Shown here: piece by piece, positions 5,784 to 5,793 of the stretch
How the letters are laid out: each line of letters begins with the position of its first letter
Numbering within the stretch: position 1 is the first letter of the stretch
Assembly (NCBI GenBank): GCA_018265615.1
Contig: JABLYX010000112.1
Location: 1-5,793 of the forward strand
Reading direction: 5' to 3'
Length of the DNA stretch: 5,793 nucleotides
From: Lentisphaeria bacterium
GTDB taxonomy: Bacteria > Verrucomicrobiota > Lentisphaeria > Victivallales > Victivallaceae
Position numbers and translations under genes: made by a program
Notes under the pieces: model-generated
What the model was told of the DNA's origin: nothing
Database searches by the model: none
Seen by the model: only the letters and a program-made list of their open reading frames with translations

Positions 5784-5793
5784 AACGGATATG

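Noticed and set aside
5791..5793. Final ATG as the start of a fourth gene
   Set aside because: No ribosome binding site precedes it, it would sit on the predicted transcription start, and no following codons are available.

Overview
The window is GC-rich bacterial DNA with three complete, co-directional genes on the + strand and no sign of a mobile element, CRISPR array, tRNA or rRNA. The best guess for the host is the PVC superphylum, most likely Lentisphaerota (Victivallis-like). This rests on three things seen together: a prepilin leader ending in FTLIELLVVIAIIAILAAM with a basic residue at -1, an H-X9-D element at that protein's C-terminus, and its pairing with a very large secreted glycoside hydrolase. 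Such pseudopilins are hugely expanded in that phylum. The assignment comes from recalled family knowledge, not a search.

Layout. Positions 1-187 are a non-coding leader with a strong G/C-armed palindrome (62-86) and a clear ribosome binding site. Positions 188-997 encode a type II secretion/type IV-pilus-like pseudopilin. After only 15 nt, 1013-4438 encode a 1141-residue exported multidomain glycoside hydrolase: two N-terminal beta-sandwiches, an Ig-like linker, a clan GH-A barrel with a WNEP acid/base motif, a small beta domain, a NEW3-like Ig domain and a C-terminal CBM9-like domain. The two genes look like one operon that ends at a 13-bp-stem intrinsic terminator (4519-4551).

The 284-bp gap that follows carries a promoter (-10 TATAAT at 4665-4670) and, over its expected start site, a long palindrome (4675-4702) with core CGGTATATACCG. 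That core fits the GTnTAnAC pattern known for GntR-family operators. The third gene (4723-5742) encodes an AraR-like chimera: a GntR-type DNA-binding helix-turn-helix fused to a LacI/GalR-type sugar-sensing domain. The palindrome is therefore probably its own operator. The last 51 bases hold a -10-like TATAAT and a smaller CGGT/ACCG inverted repeat, probably the start of the next promoter region.

Taken together, the window looks like a polysaccharide-utilisation unit: an exported glycan-degrading enzyme, a co-expressed pseudopilin that may help export or display it, and a sugar-responsive repressor. The substrate cannot be read from the sequence. No copy of the regulator's putative operator is visible upstream of the hydrolase operon, so control of that operon by this regulator is inferred from proximity only.
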